DNA of 64,000 bases from Peptostreptococcaceae bacterium VA2 (GCA_000686145.1 JMMB01000007.1:1922001-1986000); one strand, 5' to 3'; counted from the stretch's first letter, positions 51,947 to 61,932 are shown. Notes: generated by a model not told the origin, from the letters alone. Numbers and translations are program-made.

Positions 51947-53200
51947 TTACTTAGAGCTTTCTGTAATTTGATCTTCAAGTAATCCAAGCTTTTTAGCTAC
52001 TAGTTTAGTAGTACTTCCTTGTATTATTAAAGTCATTAAAATTGTCATAAATACTACTGATGAAATAATTTCATAACCTGGTATTTTCATAGCTACTATT
52101 ATCCCACATAATGCTGCTGGTATTACCCCTGTTTCTCTAACCCACATCATAAATAGCATTTCTTTTTTACTCCATTTTGCATTTCTATCAAATATAGTAC
52201 AAACTATTACACAGATAGGTCTTGCTATAAACATTAAGCTTAATGCTACTAAAAGTGAAGGTACAAAATACTTTCCTAGCACTGCTAAATCAACTTGACT
52301 TCCTAGTATTACAAATATAGACATACGGCAAATATTACCTAATGTTTCTGCCACATAAAAGTCTGCATCGTAAGACTTTTGAGATAGCCAAATTTTAAAG
52401 TTCTTTTTATTACCTGTTATTATACCTACTATAAAGCAAGCCATATATCCACTTCCACCAAACTTCGTAGATACTTCATAAGCTATTACTACCGAAAGTA
52501 TTGATATAATTGGTGCAAAATCTTTAAATATACCATAAGGCTGATCATTCACCAATTTTAAAAGTGCAATTCCTGTTACAATTCCTACTACTACCCCTAC
52601 TACTACCATTATTCCTAGTTCGTATATATTTGCACTTAGAGAAAATTTCCCAGACAATATTATAGATAAAACTGCTGATGTAAGTATTGCACCTGTAGCA
52701 TCATTAAAAGCTGATTCACTTATAACGGTTTGCTTTACTCTATCTTTTATTTTAACTTGATTAAATATAGGAACTAAAGTCGCTGGGTCTGTAGATGCTA
52801 TTATAGAACCAATTAATAAAGCTGTCATAGCTGATACTTCAAATGTTAAACCAACTATTTTAGCAACTATAAATGCTGATATTGCTACCCCCAATGTTGA
52901 TAATAAAAATACACTTATCCTAACATCTTTTAAAACTTTTAAACTTATTTCTTTTCCACCTAAATACAATATAAATGCTGAGCCAAATGTTAATATAAGT
53001 TGATTTTCAACTTGGTACTGACTTATATCTATAAATTTAAAAAACGATGGACCTATTAAAATACCAGCTATTAAAAACAATACTACATCTGGCACCTTTA
53101 ATATTTCACTTATCTTGCTACAAATAATACCTGTCATAGCTACTACTGCAAAAATTATTAGTAGCGTATTACTTGCTATTGTTTGGATTGAAGACTCCAT
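51947..53200 (-). CDS. CPA1-type cation:proton antiporter
   Basis: 417 aa with 12-13 helices. The first conserved helix gives GSIIASTDPATLVPIF and the ion-site helix ISESAFNDATGAILTSAV (ND motif of electroneutral CPA1/NhaP exchangers). VRETGVIPAALCGI near 360 is the conserved R-containing helix. No cytoplasmic TrkA-C or NAD domain follows, so it is the short NhaP-like form. It likely exports Na+ or K+ in exchange for H+. AGGGGATG ribosome site. Confidence 0.9.
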   Translation of the reverse strand: MESSIQTIASNTLLIIFAVVAMTGIICSKISEILKVPDVVLFLIAGILIGPSFFKFIDISQYQVENQLILTFGSAFILYLGGKEISLKVLKDVRISVFLLSTLGVAISAFIVAKIVGLTFEVSAMTALLIGSIIASTDPATLVPIFNQVKIKDRVKQTVISESAFNDATGAILTSAVLSIILSGKFSLSANIYELGIMVVVGVVVGIVTGIALLKLVNDQPYGIFKDFAPIISILSVVIAYEVSTKFGGSGYMACFIVGIITGNKKNFKIWLSQKSYDADFYVAETLGNICRMSIFVILGSQVDLAVLGKYFVPSLLVALSLMFIARPICVIVCTIFDRNAKWSKKEMLFMMWVRETGVIPAALCGIIVAMKIPGYEIISSVVFMTILMTLIIQGSTTKLVAKKLGLLEDQITESSK

Positions 53201-53397
53201 ACAAACATCCCCTTATTAAAATTTTCTTGTCTTAATAATTATAGCATTAAACTTCAATAATATTATTCCTTGTGTGTTAAATATATTTAACATAATTTAT
53301 CTTAATACTAATTTAGCTTAAAAATCTAATTTTACTTAATCAAAATCGTTAAATATGTTACAATTGTATATAACAAATTGTTAGGAGTGATTATATC

Positions 53398-54102
53398 ATA
53401 AATTCAAATACTAAATGCAAAAGTAGATTATATGCCAAAGAAATTCCTATATTTTCTTCTTTATCAGAACATGAATTAGAAGAAATATTAAATACTATAG
53501 ACCATTATTGTTTTAAGAAAGATGATATTATATGTTTAGAAGGATATGCTTTATCTAAACTTATTATAATAAGCAATGGAACTATCAAATTATCAAAATC
53601 AACTTATGAAGGAAAAGAACAAATAATTCACATATTATCAGTTGGTGAATTTTTTGGAGAACTTAGTTTGTTTAATGATAATTATATTACAAATTTTTCT
53701 GCTGTTGCCGTTAATAATGTGCATATATGCGTTATATCAAAGTCAAATATGGATAGGATTTTGTCAAAAAATCCACATATAACTTTAAAAATCTTAAATG
53801 AAGTAAGCAAAAGATTAATGGAAACTGAAAATCTTGCTGCATGTTTAGCTACCAATGACGTTGATCATAGGATAATATGTATGATACTTGAATTTGTAGA
53901 TAAATATGGCGTTAATAAAAATGGTGTTATTCATGTTGATATTCCATTAAATAGAGAAGGTATGGCAAGTTATTGTGGAATAACTAGAGAGACTATCAGT
54001 AGAAAATTATCTAAATTTGAACAAGATGGGCTTTTCGAGTTTGAAAGTATGAAAAAGCTAATAGTTAAAGACTTAGAAAAAATGAAAAACTTTATGAATT
54101 AA
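53398..54102 (+). CDS. Crp/Fnr-family regulator with apparent AUA start codon
   Basis: The plus-strand frame is open without interruption from the stop at 53371 to 54102 and encodes a complete 234-residue Crp-type protein. It has a beta roll (IICLEGYALSKLIIISNGTI, LSVGEFFGELSLFN), a dimer helix (SKRLMETENLAACLA) and an HTH (GMASYCGITRETISRKLSKF). There is no in-frame ATG, GTG or TTG before the beta roll. AGGAG at 53383 is correctly spaced for ATA at 53398 (or ATC at 53395), where homologs would begin Met-Asn-Ser. So either an AUA/AUC start is used or an ATG mutated. A TTG at 53668 would drop half the sensor domain. Confidence 0.8.
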   Translation: MNSNTKCKSRLYAKEIPIFSSLSEHELEEILNTIDHYCFKKDDIICLEGYALSKLIIISNGTIKLSKSTYEGKEQIIHILSVGEFFGELSLFNDNYITNFSAVAVNNVHICVISKSNMDRILSKNPHITLKILNEVSKRLMETENLAACLATNDVDHRIICMILEFVDKYGVNKNGVIHVDIPLNREGMASYCGITRETISRKLSKFEQDGLFEFESMKKLIVKDLEKMKNFMN

Positions 54103-54104
54103 AA

Positions 54105-54131
54105 AAAATGGGGTTAATTTTGCCCCATTTT
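54105..54131. terminator. Terminator of the Crp/Fnr gene
   Basis: 9-bp stem AAAATGGGG / CCCCATTTT with a 9-nt loop; overlaps the stop of the convergent gene and can act on both strands. Confidence 0.8.
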
Positions 54132-55056
54132 ATATTTCTAATACAGTATATTTTTCAACAAATTTACATGGATGATATGAAAGCTTAGCTTTTCTTAATC
54201 CTTCTATACCTAAATCTTCTTCTCGATTTATAAATTCTACCTCATTAAACTCATTTACTAAAAATTGTTGATTTATATATGGATACAATCCACGTATTAT
54301 TGGATTTGCTTTTTCTATATGAATAACTGCCATATTATCATTTAACATTTCACCTATTGAAAATGCCTCTAACTTACCATCGACATATATTCCGCCTATT
54401 TTTAATTTATCTTTTAATTTTTCATAATTACTAAATAGACTTTGTATAGCTATAAATTCATTTTTAAAATCATCATTTTCTTCATCTTCTTTGTTTTCTG
54501 ACCATACATTTAAAAGTTCTATACACTCCTCAAATTGAGTATTATTTTCTAATTTTTTATATTCAAATCTATTTTCATATTCTTTTAAGAAATAATTTAT
54601 ATGGTTTCTCTTTTTTTGATTTTTTCTTCCTCCTAAAGTTCTTAGGCCCTCTCCGTCATACACATAGTCAAAATAATCTCGTTCTTCTATATATTCAAAT
54701 TCACCAGGATAGTTTTCTTTCATAAAATCTACTATTTCCTTAGTTATAGCTCTTAAGTGAACTTTTTTATCTTTATCTTTAAAGTGATCTAATATAAATT
54801 CTATAGCTTTAGGCATGTTTTCTTTAGTTGCTAAAGGTAATACCACAAAGTCATTTCCTTCATATTCACCTGACACTATAGCAAAATCATCTTCTACATA
54901 ATATAGTGTATTGTATACATTTCTCCACATATATAAAGTAACAAAGCAATATTCACATGCCTCGTAATCTACTAATTCAAAGTACGAATCTAATATTTCT
55001 TTTGCATCTATTTCTATTGGTTTAAATAATTGTAGTTCTTCTGCTAATTCTAACAC
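54130..55056 (-). CDS. DUF2156 (phosphatidylglycerol lysyltransferase C-terminal-like) protein
   Basis: 308 aa, soluble. It has the two tandem GNAT-like halves of DUF2156: DYEACEYCFVTLYMWRNVYN at the start, GRKNQKKRNHINYFLKEYE in the middle, and the end block IGGIYVDGKLEAFSIGEMLNDNMAVIHIEKANP. MprF has the same fold in its aminoacyl transferase part, but stand-alone members with no membrane domain are not proven to modify lipids. GGAGGATTT ribosome site. Single gene. Confidence 0.85.
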   Translation of the reverse strand: MLELAEELQLFKPIEIDAKEILDSYFELVDYEACEYCFVTLYMWRNVYNTLYYVEDDFAIVSGEYEGNDFVVLPLATKENMPKAIEFILDHFKDKDKKVHLRAITKEIVDFMKENYPGEFEYIEERDYFDYVYDGEGLRTLGGRKNQKKRNHINYFLKEYENRFEYKKLENNTQFEECIELLNVWSENKEDEENDDFKNEFIAIQSLFSNYEKLKDKLKIGGIYVDGKLEAFSIGEMLNDNMAVIHIEKANPIIRGLYPYINQQFLVNEFNEVEFINREEDLGIEGLRKAKLSYHPCKFVEKYTVLEI

Positions 55057-55309
55057 TTTAAAATCCTCCGCTTTCTACTTTTCATTAAAATACAGTTATT
55101 ATTTTATCACTATATTTTTTTAAAAAATGTGATGCTAATCAAATTTACCTATTTTTATTAATAATATAAAATAATTAAATACTTTAATCATTATATATTT
55201 TCATTTAATTATTTATACCCACAATAATCTAAATTAATAATTTTTTATAAAAAAGTATTATAATTTACTTATTTAATATAAAATATTAAATGTTAGGACG
55301 GTGATATAA

Positions 55310-55519
55310 TTGAAAATTGATAGAATAAAAATAACTTTTAATAATGGCTTTGAAAAAATTGTTGAAAGAGATAATGTTAAAAACTTTAATTCTTTAGTTG
55401 ACTGGTTAGATATGTTTAACAATAATGAAAATGTAAATATTTTAACTATGTTTGGTAAAGAACTAGGTAGTTCTTTTTCTATAGATAAAAACAATATAAA
55501 GTCTATAAAAGTAATATAA
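55310..55519 (+). CDS. Small protein of unknown function
   Basis: 69 aa, TTG start preceded by AGGACGGTG, MKIDRIKITFNNGFEKIVER. Alternating charged and hydrophobic residues suggest a small beta/alpha protein. Followed by a clear terminator, which supports a real transcript. The gap before it (55057-55309) is AT-rich and shows nothing specific. No family recognised. Confidence 0.5.
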   Translation: MKIDRIKITFNNGFEKIVERDNVKNFNSLVDWLDMFNNNENVNILTMFGKELGSSFSIDKNNIKSIKVI

Positions 55520-55531
55520 TTTAAATACATA

Positions 55532-55570
55532 AAAAAGCCCTCATAGAAATATCTTCTTTGAAGGCTTTTT
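55532..55570. terminator. Bidirectional terminator ending the nucleoside operon
   Basis: AAAAAGCC-TCA / TGA-GGCTTTTT with one internal mismatch; it serves the 55310 gene (+) and the operon end (-). Confidence 0.8.
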
Positions 55571-55582
55571 GTATATTATTTA

Positions 55583-56224
55583 TTATTTACTATTATTATA
55601 ATCACTTAAAAATTGCTCTATTCCTTTATCTGTAAGAGGGTGCTTAGCCATTTGACTTAATACTTTAAATGGTATTGTAGCTATATCAGATCCTGCTAAT
55701 GCGCACTCTGATACGTGTATTGGATTTCTTATACTTGCTGCTATTATTTCTGTTTGTATATCATGTACTTCAAATATAGTTGCTATTTCGCTTATTAATT
55801 CTACCCCTCTAGCACCAATATCATCAACTCTTCCTACAAATGGACTTACATAAGTAGCTCCGGCTTTTGCTGCAAGTAATGCTTGTTGAGATGAGAATAT
55901 TAAAGTTACATTAGTTTTTATTTTCTTTTCAGATAGTACCTTAACAGCTTTTAACCCTTCTATACACATAGGTATTTTTATAACTATGTTTTTGTGTAAT
56001 TTAACTAATTCCATAGCTTCTTCAACCATTTTATCAGCTTCTAAGCTTATTACCTCTGCACTTATTGGTCCGTCTACTATTGCACATATTTCATTTATTA
56101 CTTCTTGTAAATCTCTACCTTCTCTTGCTATAAGTGATGGATTTGTAGTAACTCCATCTACTATTCCCCAACTATTTGCTTCTACTATTTCACTTATGTT
56201 TGCTGTATCTATAAATATTTTCAT
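55583..56224 (-). CDS. fsa: Transaldolase-like / fructose-6-phosphate aldolase family
   Basis: 213 aa, the short TalC/Fsa type of transaldolase. [33 protein letters not shown] is the N-terminal signature. The Schiff-base lysine is in [18 protein letters not shown] (about residue 85). It exchanges dihydroxyacetone units (transaldolase) or cleaves fructose-6-P (Fsa). Last gene of the nucleoside operon, next to a split transketolase, so a transaldolase role in converting pentose phosphate is more likely. Confidence 0.92.
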   Translation of the reverse strand: MKIFIDTANISEIVEANSWGIVDGVTTNPSLIAREGRDLQEVINEICAIVDGPISAEVISLEADKMVEEAMELVKLHKNIVIKIPMCIEGLKAVKVLSEKKIKTNVTLIFSSQQALLAAKAGATYVSPFVGRVDDIGARGVELISEIATIFEVHDIQTEIIAASIRNPIHVSECALAGSDIATIPFKVLSQMAKHPLTDKGIEQFLSDYNNSK

Positions 56225-56237
56225 TTTATAATCCCCC

Positions 56238-56639
56238 TTATATTAGATCATTACCTGTAAATGAGTGTGGTAATAAATCTTTTATCCTAACTTCTTTTAT
56301 GTCACCCTTAGAGTAACCTAGTATTATTTTTATATCTAATCCAAATTCAGCTATTACTTGTCTACATATACCACAAGGTGCTGTTATTTCATTTTTCGAT
56401 GAATTATCACTAGCTATAGCTATAGCCTCTATATCTTTATCACCTTCAGATACAGCTTTAAAAATAGCTGTTCTCTCTGCACAGTTTGTTCCACCATAAG
56501 ATGCACACTCTATGTTACATCCAGTATAAACTTTTCCTGATTTAGTAATTAAGGCTGCTCCAACATGAAAATTAGAGTATGGAACGTATGCATTTTCTTT
56601 AGCTTCTTCAGCTATTTCTAACAATTGTTTATTTTCCAT
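56238..56639 (-). CDS. cdd: Cytidine deaminase
   Basis: 133 aa. The zinc-binding motifs [10 protein letters not shown] (Cys/Ala-Glu) and [13 protein letters not shown] (PCxxC) are complete, as in the homotetrameric deaminase that turns cytidine and deoxycytidine into uridine and deoxyuridine. The [18 protein letters not shown] block is intact. It belongs to the nucleoside operon and feeds pdp with uridine. RBS AAGGAG. Confidence 0.96.
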   Translation of the reverse strand: MENKQLLEIAEEAKENAYVPYSNFHVGAALITKSGKVYTGCNIECASYGGTNCAERTAIFKAVSEGDKDIEAIAIASDNSSKNEITAPCGICRQVIAEFGLDIKIILGYSKGDIKEVRIKDLLPHSFTGNDLI

Positions 56640-56686
56640 AAATTTATCTCCTTTATTCCTTACTTTTTTAAATATATTTATAATTT

Positions 56687-57610
56687 TTATATATTTGCTT
56701 TTATTATGTTTACTATATTCTCGCTGCTTAATCCATGCTTTTGAAGTAATTCTTTTGGTGTTGCTGATTCTCCAAATACATCATTTATTCCTAGTTTAAT
56801 AACTTTAGTAGGAACTGTTTCAGATGTAACACTTGCTACTATTTGACCTAATCCACCTATTACAGAATGTTCTTCACAAGTTAATATAAACTTAGTTTCT
56901 TTAGCTGCCTTTTCTATAATTTCTCTATCTATTGGTTTTATAGTAGGCATGTGTATAAGTCTTACATTTATTCCTTGTTCTTTAAGAGTTTCACAAGCAT
57001 TCTTTGCCATAGCACTCATAAGTCCAGTAGATATTATAGTGCAGTCATCACCTTCTTTTAAACATACACCTTTACCATATTCAAACTTATAATCATCTCC
57101 AAATATATCTTCACTATTAAGTCTTCCAAGTCTTATATATACAGGTCCTACATGCTTTGCAGCATATTTTATTATTTCATTAGTTTCTTTTGCATCAGCT
57201 GGAACTAATAAACTCATATTTGGAAGTGAATTCATTATTGCTATATCTTCTATAGATTGATGTGATCCACCATCTTCTCCTACTGTTATACCTGCATGAG
57301 TTGCTGCTATTTTAACATTAGCTTTTGGATAACATATAGAGTTTCTTATTATTTCAAATGCTCTGCCAGTTGCAAATACTGCAAAAGTACTAGCAAATGG
57401 TACTTTACCGTATCTTGCAAGTCCTGCACTCATTCCTAAAAGATTTTGTTCAGCTATTCCTGCATTTATAAATCTATTTGGATATTCTTTTGCAAAATCT
57501 GCTGTCTTTGTAGATTTTGAAAGGTCTGCATCTAATACTACTATATTTTCATTTTCTTTTCCTAATTCAACTAATGCCTTTCCATATGCTTCTCTTGTTG
57601 CTAATCCCAT
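56687..57610 (-). CDS. Transketolase, C-terminal subunit
   Basis: 307 aa, the pyrimidine-binding and C-terminal domains of transketolase as a separate chain (ATREAYGKALVELGKENENI, THAGITVGEDGGSHQSIEDIA, HSVIGGLGQIV). The GEDGGSHQ stretch with its His is the active-site part. The frame opens at 57619, but GGGGTG before the ATG at 57610 sets the start. It overlaps the N-terminal subunit's stop by 1 base (TAATG). Split transketolases are usual in Clostridia and Archaea. Confidence 0.95.
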   Translation of the reverse strand: MGLATREAYGKALVELGKENENIVVLDADLSKSTKTADFAKEYPNRFINAGIAEQNLLGMSAGLARYGKVPFASTFAVFATGRAFEIIRNSICYPKANVKIAATHAGITVGEDGGSHQSIEDIAIMNSLPNMSLLVPADAKETNEIIKYAAKHVGPVYIRLGRLNSEDIFGDDYKFEYGKGVCLKEGDDCTIISTGLMSAMAKNACETLKEQGINVRLIHMPTIKPIDREIIEKAAKETKFILTCEEHSVIGGLGQIVASVTSETVPTKVIKLGINDVFGESATPKELLQKHGLSSENIVNIIKANI

Positions 57611-58437
57611 TATAAGCACCCCTTTCTCATGTTCTCTAATTCATTTAAAGCTAAATCTCTTTGCTCTATGCTTGGTGCACTTCCATGCCATCCTGCATTA
57701 TTTTCCATAAAAGATACTCCCTTACCTTTTACAGTGTTAGCTATTATAACTGTTGGTTTTTGCTTTGTTTCTTTTTCACTTTGTAGAGCTTTTTCTATTT
57801 GTTTAAAATCATGCCCGTCTATAGTTATTACATTCCATCCAAAACTTTCGAATTTTTTGTCTAGTGGTTTTATTCCCATTACATCTTCATTATTTCCGTC
57901 GATTTGTAATTTGTTGTAATCTACAAATGCTACTAAGTTGTCTAATTTATAATGAGCTGCACTCATTAAAGCTTCCCAAACTAAACCTTCTTGTAATTCT
58001 CCATCACCTAAAAGTGTATATATTGTAGAATTAGCATTATCAATTTTTGCACCGATTGCAACTCCTACTGCATTTGATATACCTTGTCCTAGAGAACCTG
58101 TTGATACATCAATTGCTTTTATTTTTTTACTATCTGGATGTCCTTGTAGCTTAGATCCTAATTTTCTTAAAGTCATTAATTCTTTTTCTTCTATAAATCC
58201 TGCTTCACTTAATGTTGCATATAAAACTGGTGCTGCGTGACCTTTACTAAGTATAAAATAATCTCTTTCTTTGCTGTCTAAGTTATCTTTGTTTATATTC
58301 ATTTCTTTAAAATATAAATATGTAAGTATTTCTACACCTGATAAAGATCCACCTGGATGTCCTGATTTAGATTCTGTTATCATTGCTACTATGTTTTTTC
58401 TTATATTTATAGCATGACTTTGTAATTTTTTATACAT
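57610..58437 (-). CDS. Transketolase, N-terminal (ThDP-binding) subunit
   Basis: 275 aa. ThDP/Mg motif GDGELQEGLVWEALMSAAHYKLDNLVAFVDYN (GDG-x26-NN type), plus SGHPGGSLSGVE near the start and KGHAAPVLYA for phosphate binding. Pairs with the C-terminal chain encoded next. In this operon the enzyme moves ribose-5-phosphate released from nucleosides towards glycolysis. Confidence 0.95.
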   Translation of the reverse strand: MYKKLQSHAINIRKNIVAMITESKSGHPGGSLSGVEILTYLYFKEMNINKDNLDSKERDYFILSKGHAAPVLYATLSEAGFIEEKELMTLRKLGSKLQGHPDSKKIKAIDVSTGSLGQGISNAVGVAIGAKIDNANSTIYTLLGDGELQEGLVWEALMSAAHYKLDNLVAFVDYNKLQIDGNNEDVMGIKPLDKKFESFGWNVITIDGHDFKQIEKALQSEKETKQKPTVIIANTVKGKGVSFMENNAGWHGSAPSIEQRDLALNELENMRKGCL

Positions 58438-58463
58438 ATAAATTTCTCCTTTAATAATCTAAC

Positions 58464-58494
58464 TTTGCTCACATATTTTTTATATATGAGCAAA
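58464..58494. repeat. Hairpin between nupC and the transketolase gene
   Basis: TTTGCTCACATAT / ATATATGAGCAAA, one G-U-type mismatch, no good T tract. May stabilise or attenuate the operon mRNA. Confidence 0.45.
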
Positions 58495-58526
58495 ATTATT
58501 TTAGTTTTATTTATAATAATTATTAC

Positions 58527-59801
58527 CTATAGAGCTACTATTAAGCCTACTATTAAAGAACTTAATAAACTTACAGCAAATCCACCTAGCATTCCTCTAA
58601 ATGCAAGCTTTGCTAGTTGATTTCTTTTTTCTGGACAAAATACTGATATTCCTGATATACATATACCCATACTTGATATATTTGCAAATCCTGTTAAAGA
58701 TATTGCCATCATAAGTCCAGTTCTATAATCTAATCCTTTTAATATTTCCCCTAATTGACCAAATGCAACAAACTCATTTAATACTAATTTACTTCCAAGT
58801 AATTGACTAGCTGTTAGTATATGTTCCTTTGGTACTCCCATTAATAATCCTATAGGTGCAAATACATATGATAGTATTTGTTCTAAAGATAATCCAACTA
58901 CCCCTAATATACCATTAACTAATGCAACTAAAGATATTATAGCTATAAGAGATGCACCTATTCCAAGTGCCATGTTAAGTCCATCATTAGCTCCTTGTGA
59001 TATAGCAGCTATAAGATTTTCATTATCTCCTTTGTTATCTATTGTTACTTCGTCATTAGCAACACTTGTCATAGCACATTCTGCAGATGCTAGCGAAGCA
59101 CTTGTATCATTATTTGATACTGTAACTTGAGAAACTGCATGTACTTTCTCTGGCATTATAAGCTTTGATACTACTATACTACCTAGAGGTACTAATGATC
59201 CTCCTATTAAAAGGTATTCCATAGGTATACCAAGTCCTGCATACCCCATAAGTACTGTTGCAGACATACTTCCCATACCAGATATTAAAACTAGCATTAT
59301 TTCACTTTCAGTCATGCCACTTAAATACTTTGATACAAGTATTGGCGATTCAGTTTGACCTAAAAACATATTAGCAACGGCTACAAAACTTTCTACTTTA
59401 CTAGTTCCAAGTATGTTTCCTATTACTCCACCTATTCCCTTAACTACAAATCCTATGATTCCAAGATAATAAAGCGCAGCTACTAAAGCTGATATAAATA
59501 TTATATTTCCTAATACTTGTATTCCAAATATCATTCCTGTTGGAGCTCCTGCATCAGCTAGAGGTCCAAATATAAAAGTTAAACCTTGTGATCCATAATT
59601 TAATACTTTAGTTACAACATCTGATACTTTTTGTAATGCCATTCTTCCAAGTGGGAATTTAACTAATAAAAATGCTAAAGCAACCTGAATTACTAATGCT
59701 TTTAATATCATTTTTTTATTAACTTCTTTTTTGTTAGATGATAACAAATATAATGTCCCTAATAAAAGTACTATACCTAATATATTTAATGCTATTGACA
59801 T
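58527..59801 (-). CDS. nupC: Concentrative nucleoside transporter (CNT/NupC family)
   Basis: 424 aa, about 11 helices. The conserved substrate loop GQTESPILVSKYLSGM and the final GISGISVFCPEKRNQLAKLAFRGMLGG are typical of CNT proteins, which import nucleosides with H+ or Na+. The frame opens at 59822, but GAGGGTGAGAAA before the ATG at 59801 fixes the start. Importer for the operon's catabolic enzymes. Confidence 0.94.
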   Translation of the reverse strand: MSIALNILGIVLLLGTLYLLSSNKKEVNKKMILKALVIQVALAFLLVKFPLGRMALQKVSDVVTKVLNYGSQGLTFIFGPLADAGAPTGMIFGIQVLGNIIFISALVAALYYLGIIGFVVKGIGGVIGNILGTSKVESFVAVANMFLGQTESPILVSKYLSGMTESEIMLVLISGMGSMSATVLMGYAGLGIPMEYLLIGGSLVPLGSIVVSKLIMPEKVHAVSQVTVSNNDTSASLASAECAMTSVANDEVTIDNKGDNENLIAAISQGANDGLNMALGIGASLIAIISLVALVNGILGVVGLSLEQILSYVFAPIGLLMGVPKEHILTASQLLGSKLVLNEFVAFGQLGEILKGLDYRTGLMMAISLTGFANISSMGICISGISVFCPEKRNQLAKLAFRGMLGGFAVSLLSSLIVGLIVAL

Positions 59802-59830
59802 TTTCTCACCCTCATTTTTCATATGATGAT

Positions 59831-59872
59831 CTAATTAACTGTGCTAGTTTAGTTAACTACACAGCTAATTAG
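59831..59872. repeat. Inverted repeat between punA and nupC
   Basis: CTAATTAACTGTG / CACAGCTAATTAG, one mismatch, 16-nt centre that holds a second short palindrome (TAGTTAACTA). T7 follows on the plus strand only, so for the operon it is more likely an mRNA element. Confidence 0.45.
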
Positions 59873-59889
59873 ATTTATTTTTTTGATTA

Positions 59890-60711
59890 TTATATTTTAT
59901 TAACTATACTTTTTACTAAACTTAAGAATTGTTGTTTTACTCTTTGTGTAGTTTCTATTACTTCTTCATGATTTAGTGGTTGGTCTAATATTCCTGCTGC
60001 CATATTAGTTATGCAAGATACCCCTACAACTTTAAGACCACTGTGAGATGCAACTATTACCTCTGGTGCTGTAGACATTCCTACTGCATCAGCCCCCATA
60101 ATTCTAGCCATTTTAACTTCTGAAGGAGTTTCATATGTAGGTCCTGTAAAGAATGCATATACGCCTTCTTTTACATTAATGTCTAATTCTTTTGCACATT
60201 CTCTAGCAAGCTTTATATATTCTGGAGTATATGCACTAGACATATCTGGGAATCTTGGCCCTAGTCTATTATCATTTGCTCCTATTAAAGGGTTAGTTCC
60301 TCCTAAGTTTAAATGGTCATTTATTATCATTAAATCTCCTGGTTTGAAAGATTTATTTGCTCCACCAGCTGCATTAGTTACAAATACAGTTTCTACTCCT
60401 AGTGCTTTCATAACTCTTACTGGGAAAGTTGTTTCTTGCATAGCATATCCTTCATAGAAATGGAATCTTCCTTGCATAGCTACTACGTTCTTTCCTTCTA
60501 ACTGTCCTATAACTAATTGACCCTTATGACCTTCTACTGTTGATACTGGGAAATTAGGTATTTTATCATAGCTTATTTCTACTGCATTTTCTATTTCGTC
60601 TCCTAAAACACCAAGTCCTGATCCTAGTATAAGACCAATTGTAGGTTTTATATCTATTTTTGATTTTATATAATTTGCACTTTCTAGTATTTTATCAAAT
60701 AAATTTTCCAT
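59890..60711 (-). CDS. punA: Purine-nucleoside phosphorylase
   Basis: 273 aa, the trimeric PNP type. Motifs: LGSGLGVLGDEIENA, the phosphate loop GHKGQLVIGQLEGKNVVAMQGRFHFYEGYAMQ, and the base site TNAAGGANKSFKPGDLMIINDHLNL. The C-terminus has VGMSTAPEVIVASH. Cleaves inosine and guanosine (ribo and deoxy) to base plus (deoxy)ribose-1-phosphate. A GTG at 60720 is possible, but AGGTGG sits before the ATG at 60711. Confidence 0.95.
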   Translation of the reverse strand: MENLFDKILESANYIKSKIDIKPTIGLILGSGLGVLGDEIENAVEISYDKIPNFPVSTVEGHKGQLVIGQLEGKNVVAMQGRFHFYEGYAMQETTFPVRVMKALGVETVFVTNAAGGANKSFKPGDLMIINDHLNLGGTNPLIGANDNRLGPRFPDMSSAYTPEYIKLARECAKELDINVKEGVYAFFTGPTYETPSEVKMARIMGADAVGMSTAPEVIVASHSGLKVVGVSCITNMAAGILDQPLNHEEVIETTQRVKQQFLSLVKSIVNKI

Positions 60712-60730
60712 GTTTTCCACCTCATATTTA

Positions 60731-61930
60731 TTATTGTATTTTGTTTAAAAATGTTTTCCCGATTTCGAAATTGTAATTATCTTTTTCTTCATTAAAGTTA
60801 TCTAATATAGTAATTCCTAAGTCTGCCATACTTTTTAATGTTGGTATTTCTTTAGGTTTACTTAATACTTTACTATAAGCTAATACAGGTACATACTCTC
60901 TAGTATGATCAGTCCCTTTAAAAGTAGGGTCATTACCGTGATCTGCTGTAATAATTAAAAGGTCATCTTCTTTAAGTTCTTTAACAAGATCTCCTAATTG
61001 ACAATCAAAGCTTTCTAGTGCATCTTTATATCCGTTAGCATTCCTTCTGTGACCATATAGTGCATCGAAATCTACTAAATTTAAAAATACCAATCCATTG
61101 TATAAACCGTCTTTTGCTATAGATATAGTTTGATCCATACCTTCTTGGTTACTTTTACTTTTTATACTCTTTGTTATACCTTGATAAGAATATATATCAC
61201 CTATTTTACCGATTCCTACTACATCTAAATTCTTTTCACAAAGAGCGTCTAATACTGTTTTTGCTGGTGGATTTAGAGCATAGTCTTTTCTGTTTGAAGT
61301 ACGTTTGAAATTATCTTTATTACTTCCTATAAATGGTCTAGCTATTATTCTACCGACTTTATATTCTTCTTTTAATGTTATTTCTCTAGCTATTTCACAT
61401 ACCCTATATAATTCTTCTAATGGTATTATTTCTTCATTAGCTGCAATTTGAAGAACACTATCTGCTGATGTATATAATATTAAGCTTTTAGTATTTAAAT
61501 GTTCTTCTCCAAGGTCCTCTATAATTTTAGTTCCTGATGCTGATATATTTCCTATAAAGTTATGACCTGTTTTTTCTTTAAGTTCATCTATAAGTTCTTT
61601 TGGGAATCCATTTTGTGTAAATACTTTAAATGGTTCTTTTATAAGTATTCCGGCCATTTCCCAGTGTCCTGTTATTGTATCTTTTCCTTTTGATAATTCT
61701 CCACATTTTGTGCTATATGCTATTTGATTATTTACACTTCTTACGCCCTTGATATTAGCTATATTTCCTAGACCCATATTTTGTAGATTAGGAAGATTAA
61801 GTCCTCCTACTTTTTGAGCTAAGTTGCAAAGAGTATTAGCACCTAAATCGCCATACTCATTTGCATCTTCTAAAGCTCCAATACCTACAGAGTCTAATAC
61901 TATTAAAAATACTCTGTTATATTTTTTCAT
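60731..61930 (-). CDS. deoB: Phosphopentomutase
   Basis: 399 aa, alkaline-phosphatase superfamily with two Mn ions. VFLIVLDSVGIGALEDA holds the first metal Asp. HWEMAGI precedes the cap domain, and TADHGNDPTFKGTDHTREYVP gives the last metal ligands. Converts ribose-1-P and deoxyribose-1-P, the products of the phosphorylases, to 5-phosphates. It starts 2 nt past the deoC stop, so translation is linked. Confidence 0.96.
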   Translation of the reverse strand: MKKYNRVFLIVLDSVGIGALEDANEYGDLGANTLCNLAQKVGGLNLPNLQNMGLGNIANIKGVRSVNNQIAYSTKCGELSKGKDTITGHWEMAGILIKEPFKVFTQNGFPKELIDELKEKTGHNFIGNISASGTKIIEDLGEEHLNTKSLILYTSADSVLQIAANEEIIPLEELYRVCEIAREITLKEEYKVGRIIARPFIGSNKDNFKRTSNRKDYALNPPAKTVLDALCEKNLDVVGIGKIGDIYSYQGITKSIKSKSNQEGMDQTISIAKDGLYNGLVFLNLVDFDALYGHRRNANGYKDALESFDCQLGDLVKELKEDDLLIITADHGNDPTFKGTDHTREYVPVLAYSKVLSKPKEIPTLKSMADLGITILDNFNEEKDNYNFEIGKTFLNKIQ

Positions 61931-61932
61931 AT

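Noticed and set aside
55273-55530. Minus-strand 85-residue frame at the small gene 55310-55519.
   Set aside because: Two frames overlap here. The plus-strand frame has a ribosome site and terminator and a balanced composition; the minus-strand one reads like an AT-rich shadow.
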